Shown here piece after piece: positions 12,001-25,500 of a stretch of DNA of 64,000 nt. Under the pieces are notes generated by a model. That model saw only the letters and a program-made list of their open reading frames with translations, was not told where the DNA came from and did not search any database. Numbering within the stretch: the stretch's first letter is position 1; the number at the start of each line of letters is the position of its first letter. The stretch is from Escarpia spicata (lineage: Eukaryota; Annelida; Polychaeta; Sabellida; Siboglinidae): the NCBI GenBank assembly GCA_963995525.1, contig OZ023211.1, forward strand, positions 54,227,689-54,291,688. Reading direction: 5' to 3'. The position numbers and the translations under genes were made by a program.

Positions 12001-15000
12001 AGTGCTGTTTTATATCTCCCTGCCCTGATGTTGACTTCACATAGGATTATTTAGTCTGTATAGACATAGGCAAGTGCCGGGTGCCTTTCAAGGAGCCACG
12101 GCTAGCGGGTAGGTGACAATTATCTTAGCAAGTCAAGGCCTGGCGTGTGTCGGGGAGTTGGCCAGGCAATTCGGGTGGGCGATTTTCAAAACCAGTCTCC
12201 GTAGATTTTGTAACTGGCTTCGCGGCAGTTTCAATGATGTCGTAAAAATGGCATGGGCAGGCTAGCCCGTGCAAAACGACATGGACGGACCCGTCCACAA
12301 TCAATTTGACCCCGTCAAAAAAACTATACTATACATGTCTTTTTGTTAGTGAACGACATTATGCAGCATTAACGACATTCTGCAGCATTAACGACATTAT
12401 GCTGCATTTGTTAACGTTATGTTTAAGGTCTCACACCAAAGACATACTCTGTCCAAATCCTTCTGTATCAACTGACAATCGGTCACCGACGTAAATTCTT
12501 TAAACAATTTGGAATCATCAGCATACAATGACATTTCACGTGAATCAACATGATTAGTGAGGTTGTCAGTATACAAGATAAACGGAAGTGGTACAATTTG
12601 TGAACATTGTGGTACACCAGACAACACTGGCTTCCAGTCAGATGCTTTGCCTTCGAGGACCACGCATTGTTTTCGGTTGACAAGGTAAGACTGCAACCAC
12701 TCTATGCATTGCCTGGAATAGCCATACAATCTAAGCTTGTGAATTAACAATGGGTGGCACACCAAATCAAAGGATTTACTGAAGTCCAAATAAATAGAAT
12801 CAACCTGTTTCTTGTTGTCAATAGATTAAGAAATGGTGTTCAAGTAACAGTTTAACACGCTGGCTTAGATGACCTCTGTGACAGACAGTTATGTGCATTT
12901 ACCTACTACAATAAAGCACATGCATTATACATTAGTAATTTCTTAGTTACTCTAATTGTAGGAGATTCATAAACATAAAATATTTCTATACTAGATATTT
13001 CCTAGGAATTAAAAACAAAATATTTGTGTGGCGTGACTTTGTGACAAATCAACGTGACTTCCATGACAGACCTTGAGGTAGATTTCTTAACTACATTAAA
13101 GCACTTACATTGTACATTAGGCCAGCCCTAGTTAGTTTAGTATTAGGAGATTTACAAACGTAAAGGGTTTTTGTCTAAACTATATATTTCCCAAGAAATA
13201 AAACAAAATCCTTACTTTTGTGACTTCCGTGACATCAAAATGAGGTAGATTGCATCTTCTCAGTTCAAGAAACTGTGAGCAACTGTCAGTCTGACAGTGT
13301 CAGACTAAAATACTTTGCTGCAATAGTGTTGCCAGTTGGCTATTTTTAGCAGCCAGTTTCAGTCTGGCCAAATGAAGCTTTCCACGGAAAATTCACTATC
13401 CCAAAAACTTGGGAATTTGCTATGTTTTAGGGCAATCCGAGGTGTGTGTTGTCCTTGACCATGGCAAGAGGAAGGAAGTTACATATCCATGGGATAGTCC
13501 ATATTTATTACCCCCAAATATATATCTTTGTAAAACGTTCCAGTTTTCAACTCCTGGTGACATTTGAAAAAAATAGTATGATATATATATGTTAGCTTGT
13601 AATGGCTGTGGTACATTAATTCGCCAATTAAAGTACTGTGCCATTTCTGCTGCAGAGGATCTGCAAAGGTAGAGGAGGCAGCTGAACTGTACGTGAGAGC
13701 AGGCAACAGTTTCAAGATGGCCAAGAAATGGGCAGGTCAGTGGGTGCATTCAGTGCAACTCTCACAGTGTTCCCTGTGAGTTGTCTAAGTCAAAGGTTCT
13801 AGAGATTCTGTTTCTGCATCACAGAAAGTAAGTACAAAAAATAAGCGTTTAACTTTCGGACAGTTTTTGCTATACCGCAAACCTTGCTTTACGGTCACAT
13901 CTATAATACAGCCACCTCACAATTAAGGTCACCCTAGAATAGTCCCACATTGTTTCTATATACAGTTAAAGAATAGGAAAAGTAGTCCTGCTGTATTACT
14001 ATTATTAGTTAGCTCGCTATTCAGGTCACATTTGCCCAGTGTTGAGGATGACTTTCATTGTGAGGATCCACCCTTCAGTGGTGACTTTCGTTGTGAGGAC
14101 CCACCCTTCAGTGGTGACTTCACGCAAGCTTGGTAGCTGCCACTAGAGTTTGGTGCTAACAAGAGACGTGTTCTGTGTTCGCAGAGGCTGGGAATGCGTT
14201 TTGTCATGCTGCTGACGTCCAGCTGCGTCTACAGAGCAAACACGAAGCGGCGACTCACTACATCGATGCCGGAAACTGCTATAAGAAAACAGACCCTCAC
14301 GGTAAGAACGTTGTGATTTTGTCGACAGCTGCTTCGCAAACGCAGTTGGAAAACATGTAAAACAGTGTCAGGTGTGGTACGAGATAACTTGCACGGGAAC
14401 ATTCACTTCATATCCTATGTTATCAGTTTGACTTATTTTTTTGAACATGGTCGTTAGCCAACCTGTAATCTAGATTTTAAAAGATATTTCACCAAAGGTC
14501 CAAAAATTGTACTGTAGAATATTCCCCAATGACAAAACTTCACTCGTGATATCCAAGTCTTTGGAAGTTTTTTAAAAGTGAGTTTGTCTTTTGAGAAATT
14601 TCTCACACCACATTTACAAATTACAGTGCCATATTTCAAGTTGGATTGTGCCTGCTGCACTACAGCTGTAGATAATGTATTTGTAGTCAGCTTGAATATG
14701 TACTTGGTACTATAAGCATGTCGACATTAGCTGACCACACTGCTGGTAATACCCATTTTGCCACTTGATTTCAGAGGCTGTCAACTGTATGCTGAAAGCT
14801 ATAGAGATCTACACAGATATGGTAAGTACTTGATGCATGCACACATACGCATGCACTCATATAATCACAAGTGGAGAGACGTATTTTCAGTAATTATTCA
14901 AAAACGTCATTTTAGGTGGGGTGTCTCACCACAACATGTGCTATATAATGTGTCTATTAAAATTTGTTTTGTACTTTCTTCAAAAAGAAAGTGGAAGTGT

Positions 15001-18000
15001 TAGTTAACAATTAATATGTCTTCTCACCACTGGATCTGATATTATGCTGCTTGTCTAAGTCACAATCAATATTTCAAACGTGATATCTGTCAAGCTTCGC
15101 TTTGCCAGTAGTGTTCACATAATGTGCATTATATCACTAACGCGGTATGACATCTGCTGTGTCAACCTTTCCCGCACGCAGTTCCCCTTAAACAACTCTG
15201 CTTATGTTTTTGTTACAAAGAAAAATGCTTGAAGAATTTCAACAAAACATACAAGAGAAATCACAGAATGTCTGATAACAGCACATGTTTGGGATCCATT
15301 TTGATGGCTTACCGGAATTTGGTGCTAGGCAATAGGTCACGTGATGGATAGGTCAAATATGTATTTGTTTCAGGGTCGATTCACCATCGCTGCAAAGCAC
15401 CATATTAACATTGCTGAGATATACGAATCAGAAATGGCCGACCTGGACAAGGTTGGTATGAAGTTGACCTCAGGTCGTGTTTGAGGTCAACAGGCCATTG
15501 GCTGTAAACAGCAATGTAATTTGCTTTAATATGGCGTTATATAAAATAAACATTATTATTATTTATTATTAATATTATCATACGTTTTAATCAATGTCAC
15601 AGGGGACAACTTAGGTAAGACTGACTGAGAAATAATATTACCAGAATGCAGCATAAATTCTTTTTCAAATTTGTTATTAGTGCACATGTTTTAAATGCAG
15701 TTAAAATAAAAAGTTTTAATCAGATTTTGCATAAATGTTAAATTTCTAAATTATTACTTTCGTGAAATATATTCCTGGATTGCATTTTAGTTCTGTGTCT
15801 TCAGCAGCTTGTTTTGTTTGTATTTAGCTCTCAACTTTTATAAATAATAAAACCATATCAATACTTCAGCAGTAAAATGTAATTGTTTTCACAATAAATA
15901 TTTTAAAATGTAACCCATAATGGATATTTGAACAATAACCTATTTTTACTTCATCAAACTGACACGTGATTGATTTCTACCCAGGCCGTTACAAACTATG
16001 AGCAAGCAGCAGATTACTACAAAGGAGAGGAGTCAAACAGGTGAGAGGCATCTCGTTTTTATAACCAAACAATGAAATTGTTTACTATTTAGCCGTTGTT
16101 GCATCCGTACTACTTCACTAACAAAATGTATTTCCAGACCGAGCTAGAGACATAAGTTGGACTTCAAGGCATTTTGTTTGGACGAAATATGTTTTTTATA
16201 AACTCTTCAGATATCCACAATTTTTGTTATTACTTAATGAAGTGCTGACTATCCTGGAAGTATTGCCTGGAGGCTTTACATTATTTTGGTCAGCAGGATC
16301 TCCTTACGTTTGATGGTGTAGTTATATAAGAAACACAAGTTACTCTGCATATAATTATATTTGTTATGTTTTTTAACCGGTTTATTATATTTTATTTAAC
16401 TAATCAGTTTTTGCACTTATGTATTTTCTCAGCAGACCTGGATGGATTTATGTCTGGATTTACAACACTTTCAACATTTTATTATTATGTAGAGATGTCC
16501 CAATCAAACCACCAAAACACTGATAGATTGGCAGTTTTAAAGGGGTGGCTGCTTCTGCTGTATTCATTTGATTGTAATAACTTATATGGGTGGATTAGGA
16601 AGAAAGCAGAGCTTGCATCAATTATCTTGACAATCATAATTGAACCTGTACACCATTTTGATAGTTTACTCGTGTAATTTGAATTAAATTTCCTTGCAGC
16701 TCGGCCAACAAATGTCTGCTGAAGGTGGCACAGTACGCCGCCCAGCAGGAAAATTACGACAAGTCTATTGAGATTTATGAACAGGTAGGCCAGCTGGTTT
16801 ATGGACAGTGGATAAGAAAGAAAACCTGTCATCATCCGATCTTAATATTTGTAAATAATAATACAGAGTCCAAACTCTACTGTCTGTGCTGTTGCTGTTT
16901 ACAGTAGTTGAATGATGTGACTGTGTGTGTCTGTATGTTCTGTTTTGGTCTTGGTTAGGCCAATAACACGGTTTAGTACTATACAGACAAATAAATTCTT
17001 CAGAGTGAGATAATAATTTCACATTTCATCATAAACAATCCACTACACATTTTGCTAAAATGTCAAACTGAAATGTGGATCAGATGTGCGTTATATCCTA
17101 GCAGCACTTGATGATGCTCATATTATGAACTACAAATCTAAAACCTTTACACCAAAATGATCCAGTCACAACTTGGCTGTAGGTATACCTTGTACCATGT
17201 TCACAAGTTCAAACTCCTGTTTGTCAATTCTAGGTGGCAACTTCTGCCATGGACAATCAGCTGCTGCGCTACAGTGCCAAGGACTACTTCTTCCGGGCGG
17301 CCTTGTGCCACATGTGTCGTGATATCCAGGATGCCACCATTGCGATCGGAAAGTACGAGGAGATGTTCCCGGCATTCAGTGACAGTCGCGAGTGCAAACT
17401 AGTCAAGGTCAGTCACCTCGTTCTTGGACATTCTAACTTTTTCAGGTAATGTAGTTTTAAGTTATTCTTAGCATAATTGTGCGTTTGAAATGCCTGGCCA
17501 CCCGTTTATAGCAGTGTACAGTTCATCCCATTGTGTCAAAATATATATTGATCAATTGTAGTGAATAATGACCTTTTTCTCGCCACCAGCTACGAAGTTG
17601 TCACAACATCCTATAATAATTTTCGGATGTCACATAGTTCTATGATGGTGAGAGTTTCTGTAATGCCATAATCTGTGGTCAGTTGTTATAATGATTATAA
17701 ATCATTTTTGGTTTGATGCACTACGCATCAAACATAGTTGCTATAAATCATACACTCCAAGTTGAGAGTCCAGTAAATTGAGAACCCATTGAAATTTTTA
17801 TGTTCATGATATTGTTTTTTTTTAATAAACTTCTTATATGTACATTTTATATATAATGTTTTTATGCGCCTATGAACAGACTAGTCCCAGATATCTGGTG
17901 CAACATGTTAGCAATAATGATACTCCAGTACACAAACAACTCTTATTGGAACACAACCCTGTTATGGAATCAAACTTGTTGATGTAGCGGTCATTGTGGT

Positions 18001-18180
18001 AACCGTCACCTACATATCTGTCACTTCCAGGTGTTGCTGGGAGCCTGCGAAGACCAGAATGTTGATGGTTTCACCGAGGCAGTACGTGACTATGACTCGA
18101 TATCGCGGCTCGATGGCTGGTATACAACCATGATGCTACGCATCAAGAAAACAATCGACGGAGAACCAGACCTACGGTAG
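9070..18180 (+). CDS. NAPA: Alpha-soluble NSF attachment protein (alpha-SNAP), complete
   Basis: Adaptor that binds SNARE complexes and recruits and stimulates the ATPase NSF, so that SNAREs are disassembled after fusion; it is cytosolic and membrane-peripheral. Nine coding exons: 9070-9164, 13656-13735, 14185-14301, 14775-14821, 15374-15451, 15985-16040, 16700-16784, 17234-17407 and 18031-18180. All phases agree, and they sum to 882 bases (293 aa; the human protein is 295). Visible hallmarks are the N-terminal membrane-binding loop ([10 protein letters not shown], exon 1), the helical TPR-like repeats ([72 protein letters not shown]) and the C-terminus [14 protein letters not shown]. The penultimate leucine matches the residue known to be needed for NSF stimulation. 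The exon 5 donor is GTTGGT, weaker than the others. Beta-SNAP (NAPB) is the vertebrate paralogue; an invertebrate single copy is best called alpha-SNAP. Confidence 0.97.
9800..9915. repeat. Possible short inverted/tandem repeat in NAPA intron 1
   Basis: The motif cggactag occurs three times within 90 bp (gccggactagttgg, tacggactagcggactagtgg), partly in inverted arrangement. It may be a small MITE remnant. The rest of the first 1 kb of this intron shows nothing recognisable. Confidence 0.3.
10146..10868. mobile_element. Non-autonomous DNA transposon with TTAA target duplication
   Basis: The left end reads ttaaGGCCAGACACCCCAGG (10146) and the right end, reversed, ttaaGGCCAGACACGGCAGG (10868). 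These are inverted repeats of about 16 bp inside a TTAA duplication, the target preference of piggyBac and Kolobok elements. No transposase frame is evident across its 723 bp. An internal segment at 10705-10815 (aatggcggccattttg, ccatggaaacggggtctggc) is shared with 41640-41800. It lies in NAPA intron 1. Confidence 0.8.
10869..12350. other. Intronic stretch without recognised features
   Basis: NAPA intron 1. Short open frames show no homology I can recognise, and no repeat structure stands out by eye. Confidence 0.4.
12353..12418. repeat. Short tandem repeat, about 3 copies of a 19-20-mer
   Basis: The unit acgacattatgcagcatta is repeated with substitutions. It sits at the 3' boundary of the adjacent reverse-transcriptase remnant, where LINEs often end in short tandem repeats. 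Confidence 0.6.
12397..12830 (-). mobile_element. Non-LTR retrotransposon reverse transcriptase fragment
   Basis: A minus-strand frame of 130 codons carries RT signatures in order: [19 protein letters not shown] (RT motif with the first catalytic Asp), [20 protein letters not shown] (the fourth block, with C replacing the usual G of GVPQGS, and the normal L/LF positions altered) and [11 protein letters not shown] (catalytic YADD). The element is truncated at both ends and lies in NAPA intron 1, antisense to the gene. Confidence 0.88.
12890..13250. repeat. Imperfect tandem duplication of about 185 bp
   Basis: Two copies in direct orientation: 12895-13085 (actacaataaagcacatgca ... gtgacttccatgacag ... 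tgaggtagat) and 13090-13250 (actacattaaagcacttaca ... gtgacttccgtgacat ... tgaggtagat). They are diverged, with small gaps. Content unknown. Confidence 0.7.
13860..14040. mobile_element. MITE relic, inverted copy of the family at 19983-20143
   Basis: Text such as taatacagccacctcacaat and taaggtcaccctagaatag is the reverse complement of segments in the 19983-20143 element (ggtgaccttaattg, ggggtggctgtatta). It is located in NAPA intron 2. Ends are degraded and no clean target duplication is visible. Confidence 0.6.
14040..14115. repeat. Two-copy 36-bp tandem repeat
   Basis: The unit ttgtgagga(c/t)ccacccttc followed by agtggtgact is repeated once. It lies in NAPA intron 2, about 70 bp upstream of the exon 3 acceptor, but does not include it. 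Confidence 0.7.
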
Positions 18181-19460
18181 ACGCAACTTGAAGCATTCCG
18201 ATTGGTCGACACGCAGTACAGAACACATTCTTGCCATAGTCTGTCGGTTCATAGCGAGGTCACTTCGTCTGTAGAGTGGTCAAGTTTCACGTTACGATAC
18301 AGCTTAATTTGGTGTCGGTGTAAGGCGATTAATTGATTCGAACACACTACAATATAATGTGTCGGGTTTAATGTGGAGACAAGAAATGTGTAGTGGAGTA
18401 GCAAGCATGGCTATATTTGATTTATGAAAGTTATTTGTATTAAATCCCAGTGAATAACTTTGGTGACTCATGTCAAATCAGGATTGTCAAAAAACAGTTA
18501 TAAATATTACTCACAAATAAAATGTTTTTCCACAGATGTTTAGACGCTCTGTCTCTCATAGCACCTATGATACCATCCCTAAACCAAGCTGAGTTGAGCT
18601 ATCAGAAATACTGGGCAACACTGATCGTTTCTTTTGTAATTTATGCTTCACTTCAATAGACTAGTTTGTATGAATTGATGCCCAGTGTTCAATACGTCAC
18701 TGCTTAAAAATAATAATTGTATAACTTGGAGTATAAAAGACCATATTATTACTATGGCGTATGGCTGCTTAACAGCTCTCTGCAAGTTTACACTGCATAA
18801 ACATACGAGATAAAGACGATTATGACGTCTCTCAAAATTTTTGAAAATAACAAAATACCCTAAGTTGATGTTTGTTCTTACTTTCGCTTTCACTTATTAC
18901 CAAGACATATTTGTAGTCCACTCTGTCCTTTCATTCCATAGAAATATGACTAGTAAAACTATATGCAAACAGTGTACATTTGTGCAATTTAGATAAAGAT
19001 AGTTTTTATCGGCACTTGCCAAATTGGTGTGTTGTGATTTCATTACTGGAAATGTGTTCTCCTGTATAATTGTATTATAATTATTTGGTCAGTGTAATTA
19101 ATGTAAACGGATGTTGTATTAGTAGATTGGAAACTTTTGTTGGAATCTACTAAGAATGTCAGTACATGTATTTATATATATATGTTCATGATTAGAATCT
19201 TGAAGTGTACATACCTAGATTGATGTACACGTAAATTTCACAATGTCACCTAGATATCATTTCATAAATGGATACGCTGACATTTGTCGTAAGATTTCCT
19301 GAATTTCAGTCACATGCTTGACAAGTTTTACATAATGGTTAAATGTTTAATTAGAGTTATTAGTATAAAAGTAATTTTTCTTTTCTATTCTGCTCAGGAA
19401 AGTTTGTTTTCTGGAGAAAGAAAAAAGTAAGTTTGTCTAATAAACACTTCTTGATATTCG
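18181..19460 (+). other. NAPA 3' untranslated region (approximate)
   Basis: Follows the NAPA stop codon. Candidate polyadenylation signals aataaa occur near 18515 and near 19440, and further ones appear near 19755 and 19866. Which is used cannot be told from sequence alone. Confidence 0.5.
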
Positions 19461-19982
19461 TAGAAATGTCTATACGTGTTTCATTTCTATTGTCTGACCC
19501 CCTTGAAGATTAGTCAGTCCTGTAAACATAAAGTATACCTAAGTCATGACAATTTGAAAACAAACAGTATCCACAAATTTTACATCAATACGCAGATCAG
19601 TATTATTTCGCCAGTCTTATTTTGGCCACATTAAACATAAGAAAATGCGATGTAATGTTCACAATTGTGTCCTTGAAATCAAGGATATAATTTGGTTCAT
19701 CGAAAGGTTCACAAAATGTACATTTTGTTTCATTATGTTGTGCCAGTAACTTGCAATAAAACAGAGTTTTTGGGTGTAATGTTTTCCTTTGTGCGAGAAA
19801 CCATTACTGTAATGCGTATTGACATTGATTTATTTGTTGATGTCTGTAGAATTGTAAATGTAGGAAATAAAATGTGTCGGTCATTGTGCGGCTTTGCAGG
19901 TTCTTCGGTGATATTTATACGGTGTGTGCAGTGCTGCCACTAGAACAAGTACATACCATTGGTAGTTAATTCTGAACAATTA

Positions 19983-20143
19983 CAGTGGAATCTCACTACA
20001 AAGGTAACCCTTTGGTTTGGGCCAGTGACCTGAGTAGCAAGGTGACCGTAGTAGTTGAAACAATAATTTGGGACTCTCCCAGGGTGACCTTAATTGTGGG
20101 GTGGCTGTATTACTGAGGTGACCATAAGACGAAATTCGACTGT
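19983..20143. mobile_element. 160-bp MITE with CAGT termini and TA duplication
   Basis: The left end CAGTGGAATCTCACT and the reversed right end CAGTCGAATTTCGTCT form inverted repeats flanked by TA, as in Tc1/mariner/pogo-type elements. There is no coding capacity. A second, inverted relative lies at 13860-14040. Position is downstream of NAPA. Confidence 0.75.
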
Positions 20144-20396
20144 ATAACAGTGACTTAAATGGCAACAATGAGACATAGATTTTAGATTATATTTGTGTGT
20201 GGCTGAAGTAGGTGAAAGGCAAAGTTGGATGGGTTGCACATTAACAACAATGGTTACTTCAAGGATATGATGATTAGTACCATATTGCCTGAAGTATAGC
20301 ATAATTATTGTTCGTCTACAATATTTTTTTTTTTTTACTCCTTGTTTTGATAGCATATTTGGACCACACCTTTGAAGTGGCATTTATTGCTCATGG

Positions 20397-20632
20397 TTAG
20401 GGATCGTCTCAGAATGTTGATGTCCAATATCAGACGAAATTACTTTCAGCTTGCCTCAGCCCCCTCAGGTGAGTTTGTAAACATTGATATGATGATATAA
20501 ATATATTAACAGTATTGATCTGAAGCGTAAAATATCGATGTCCGTCGCCAGTCGAAATTGTCTCTGACCCCTCCCCCAAACGAAAGTAATTTCATCTGAT
20601 ATTGGACATCAACATTCCGAGATGATCCCTTA
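20397..20632. mobile_element. PIF/Harbinger-type MITE with 47-bp inverted repeats and TTA duplication
   Basis: The left arm 20400-20447 begins gggatcgtctcagaatgttg, and the right arm 20582-20629 is its near-perfect reverse complement (ending aacattccgagatgatccc). Direct TTA copies flank the element (20397-20399 and 20630-20632), the three-base target typical of PIF/Harbinger. The centre has no ORF. Confidence 0.85.
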
Positions 20633-20639
20633 TATATGA

Positions 20640-22520
20640 TGGCATAAGAAATGTTGTTACGCCTTTACAGTCACCCAAAAATGATACATCTAGTTTGGAA
20701 TAAAATGCCAACAGTCCACTAGGAGATTCCATCTTTATTCAAAAGCATGTAAATAAATGTTACATCACTACCAACCTTCAGTCATTACTGCTGTGAAAAC
20801 AATCTTGATGGAAACACGCCATATTACCCTCTCCCTTAACTATATACATATATTCTTTATTTACAGATCCATTCCACCAAATGTACACTGTTAAAACTCA
20901 AATAAAGTCTGCTAAAGACCAGCTTCAAACAAGATTTCGCATTAGCCGCCCGCAAGTGTGGATCTATCGGGAAAGTAACAGTTTATAATAACCAAAAAAA
21001 AGTAAGATTTTGCTAGAAAAAGTAACAAAGAAAGTAACACATATTGCATCAAGAAATAACACATCTTGTTAGGAATTCAGTTTAAATTATATAAATTTTT
21101 GACTTCTTTCTCTACACTTTTCTACTGCTCATCAAGGTTCAAAATGTCATGGTCAAGGTCCATAATTATGTCGGTCTTTCTCGGTTCTAGGCAATTTTCT
21201 GCTTTTCATTAAGATTCACTTATGTTAATCTTTTGATCAGTCATATATATCCATACTGTATATGTAATTAACAAAACATTCAACAAAAAGTACTTTTATA
21301 ACATGTATGAAATAGTAATACAAATGACCTGTTACTTTTTTCCTGTTACTTTTTCCCTACAACTGCATCTATCACAGCTTATACTTCAAACATACTTAGG
21401 TGGCTATAGTTTTCAGGGAAAAGATGGAAAGATCATATCATTGCAGGTTAAAGTTGGCACGTGTAACATTGATTAGAGGAAGAAAACCTCTACCAAAATT
21501 TTCGCAATTAAAAATGTGTGATTTCATCCTTGGATCTTTATAAAGATTTAGAGAAGCTGAAAATAAGAATTGGGTGGTTTTAGTGACAGTGACTAAATTT
21601 AATCTTTGTTGGAGTTTCCCATGTTTTATTTTATACTGCACAATGTATTGCTTACTGTTTAATTATTTTTTTCATCATAATAAAGTAAAATATTGTCTGA
21701 TGTTACTATGGCTACTGCAACAACCACTAAGTCTGGGACAAATAAACATTTTCCGATACATTCCCAGTTTCCGCACTCGTTTGGATTAAATAAACCCTTT
21801 TCTTTCCACACGCGCACACTTGCAAACAACTACCATAACCTAAATTCCAGCCACCCAAATTTTGTGTAACGTACGAAAAACGAGGCCAAACCTTAGGTTA
21901 GAAACACAAGTATGTCAAACTGCTGGAAATCATCAAGACGGTCTTGTTGAAATGGTCAGGCAAAGACATAATCGCAAAGGTACATTCGCACTATTATAGT
22001 GCACAAGTACCATATTGCATGCTGAGCATCACTGATACACGATGAGGCCATCTATAAAATGCTGTACGCAAGGAGGGGAGTGTCAACAGTTACCGCATAC
22101 CCTATGCATATTTAGGGGGGCTCTAGGTTATTGCATAGCAAAGGCATACTGCACACAGGGTAGGTGATCACATCAGATGCATGTGGTGGGTGCACACAGG
22201 TGAAGGTGTTTGTTTTTTTACAATTTCGTGCATACAAAATTTAAAGACGATTTCTAATGAGGTTCGTATGATGCAGAATGCCCTGCACAACAACTATGTA
22301 TTACTGGCATGAAACCTGCCCAGCTACCACGGTTGTGTCAAAGTTCAATTGTGTATCACATGTAGATATGCACTCCTGGCAATTGTAGGTGTAGGTTCCA
22401 TATGCTGGTGTTATCTGCCATTTCTGCGGGTATCACAGGTAGGTGCAGACTCAAAATGCTTTTTAGCTGTTGCTTCGCATGCCCGTGTTATCTATTTGTT
22501 CTCCAGGGGGTAGGGGGTTG
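20640..22520. other. Intergenic region and probable GOLGA5 3' UTR
   Basis: Lies between convergent NAPA and GOLGA5. No gene was recognised. The part next to 22520 must contain the GOLGA5 3' UTR. Reverse-strand aataaa (plus-strand tttatt) occurs at several places, for example near 20730 and 20855, without a clear choice. Confidence 0.4.
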
Positions 22521-25500
22521 CTACTTTTCCGGTGGTTTGGGGTTGAAGCTACTGCCGTGGACCTCAGGCTGGTAGGTGAGTAGAACGATCATCACCCACA
22601 TATGCAGCATCACCTGACAATGACAGATGGATGAATCAGAGACAAGCCATTAAAAGTGACAGTTCACACATAAAGTTACATGTAAAAGGGTAACATTTCA
22701 TTGTTGAAAAATTCAAGTTTTGTGACAGATGACGGCACAGTTACCGGCAGGTGTTTACGCTTCATATTGTATGCTATTCAATCCAAAACACAGTAAAACA
22801 CTTTTTCAAGATAATAATTCCAAATTGCATTAATCAAACTGATAGCTTGTTGTTTCCAGTCAAAAATATTGCTTTCAAACACAAAGTAGACATTTTATAT
22901 GACCTACCATTAGAATTGTGCTGCCAACATGTGTACCAAATAAACCATCTGTACAGTCAGCGTAGACACAGGCATGTTTCTAGAATCCCTGAACATTAGA
23001 TGCACATATGTACACCAACACCTCACACTCACCATGTAGATGATAACAAAGATACGAGCTATAGGATACCTCCGCAGAAACACACCAAGTCGAATGCTGA
23101 AACAAACAGGTTCTATTTAAAATCAGCAGCATATTGACAAGGAACAGACTTCTTTATGATAATAATAATAATATTAGCTATGTACAGTGAAGAACCTGAA
23201 GACTGTTTTAACAACAAGCTCACAAGTCTGATTTTCTTCTTTCAGAACAATTTCATTCCTTAATAATGATCTTATATACTGAAACCGTCAACACCAGGCG
23301 GTGTCACCAAAACCGTGTGTCCTCGGGGATACAACGATGACTTTTGGTATTTTTTAAACACTCCTTATATTTAACAATGGATTCTGTTGATGTTCCTTAT
23401 GAGTTCTTTATCTATCAGTGCCCAGAAAGGAGCCACAAACTAGAATCTGTACACATGATATGAACGGAACAAAACAAGTCATTATCTAAGTGAGAAACGG
23501 CCAAGGTTTACGAATAAAAAGTGACGAGACAGATAGCTGGAGCTACTTGGGGACGTCTGAAAGATGCACAGGAATAACAGAAAGTATCACTCTTAATTCA
23601 GGCAAATTACTTAATTGCACAACTTTACATATTATTTATTGGAATACTTTTAACAAATGGAAATATATTAATTAAATTTTCATAGGACGTTTCACAAAAC
23701 TACTCCTGTCAGATTTTTCTAAGATCAAATCAAATCAAATCCATTTATTTTGCAACAACAACAACAACATAACAGTAGATGTAGACAAAACAACCCTTTA
23801 AAAAAATTTAGTTGTGTTGCATGATGGTCAGATGGCATGTTATATGCCGTCTTTTTGTGACCCCATAAACATATACTTCGAAATATATATTATTTACACA
23901 TACGTATACAATGATTATCACGAGTGTATAATATCTTCTGTATAACAACGGACTGGGGATGCGATGGAGAAGGAAACAAATTATTGTAGGAAATTACTGT
24001 TAGAAAACAATTATAAGAAATTTGTGCTGATCCAAACATAGATATAAAAAGTTAAAAAATAATTAATTGCACTCCGCACATCTGGGATTTAGACTGTCTG
24101 GTTACCATGGTTACTGTTATGTAAACTTATTATTATATCAACTGTGACTTTCTTGTCATATGGATATAATGCACTGAAAATTAGGTCAAGAAAGGCTGAG
24201 TAGTTTTTAAGATATGACAGTTAATAAAAATATGACATTTCATGATGATTGTGATCCTTTAATGTTTAGAGTTTATCCCTAAAGAATGTGGCTTTCACCT
24301 GAATCTGTCGATGTTGTAAGCAGCCTTCTTCACTTTGCGAGCCACATTACTGTCTTGAGGTGTTTCACGCATGAAACTAGGCATACGTTGTCGCACTGAA
24401 AACAAAATATACAAACATCATTAAAAATTTCTCATTCTTTTTATTAAGATATATTGAAAGCAGTTATGAAACTGAAATGCACGTTGTTAAACAAAAACCA
24501 TGTGTGATGATTATTTATAATGTTGCTATTATGATGGAACTTTGTTTGATAGATGGTAACCTTGGAATCCAGAAATTTTGTGGCAACAGAATTTCCAAAC
24601 GTTAATATACCTTGTTTAGTGCAGGATTCATTTACCTGGAACACTTGTTAATCCGGACATATACACTAGGAACCAAACAGTCTGGATTACTGATAGTCCA
24701 CTGTGTGTAAGGAAGGTAATCACTATGGGCTTTACATATCAACTTCACAGCAAGAACAACTTACATAGCTGATCTATAGAACAGGCTAATGATAACTTTT
24801 CTCCACATTTCCACAATATCAAACAAGACACCAAGTAAGTTAATCATACATCTTTGTAAATCAACAATAATTACGGCGAGCAACATTTCAACTGAGACAG
24901 TTTCTGTGTGACTCACCTTCATCCTCATCATTCACCATGACGGCAATGGTGCTCGCTCGCACGGCCGCTGCCTCCGATTCCCGGTACTGCTTCTACAACA
25001 GGTGGCAGCACCTGTCAACTTCCTGTTTTATAATAATAAACTTCTATATCTGAGCTCAGAGGCACAACATACAAGCATCGTAAGGCAAAACTGTGAACAG
25101 AGACATGCAAGAGTCATCATTAGAGCAAAGGACCAGGGTTGGGGTCAATGATAATTCGTAATTGTGTAATTAATTACAATTACAGTGTAATTGAAATATT
25201 TGAAAGTATCGTAATTGTAACTGATTTTGTGTGTGTCGTAATTGTAATTGGCCATTGTAATTGCCTTAATTGTTCAACTACAATTCAATTACTTTCCCAT
25301 AGTTCCTCCAATAGTGGGTGAAACTCCCAGAATTGTTTTTTATTTCATTATGAAAAACAAGGCTGTTTCCCTCTGAAATCACCTTCCCTCTCATCCTCCC
25401 CATTTTTGGGGGTGTTATAGTCAGACAGTGAATCTTTCTGGTGAACATGGGCAGATAACAGTTGTCTGCCTGTCCTGCCACAGTCCTGGCACAGTCATGT

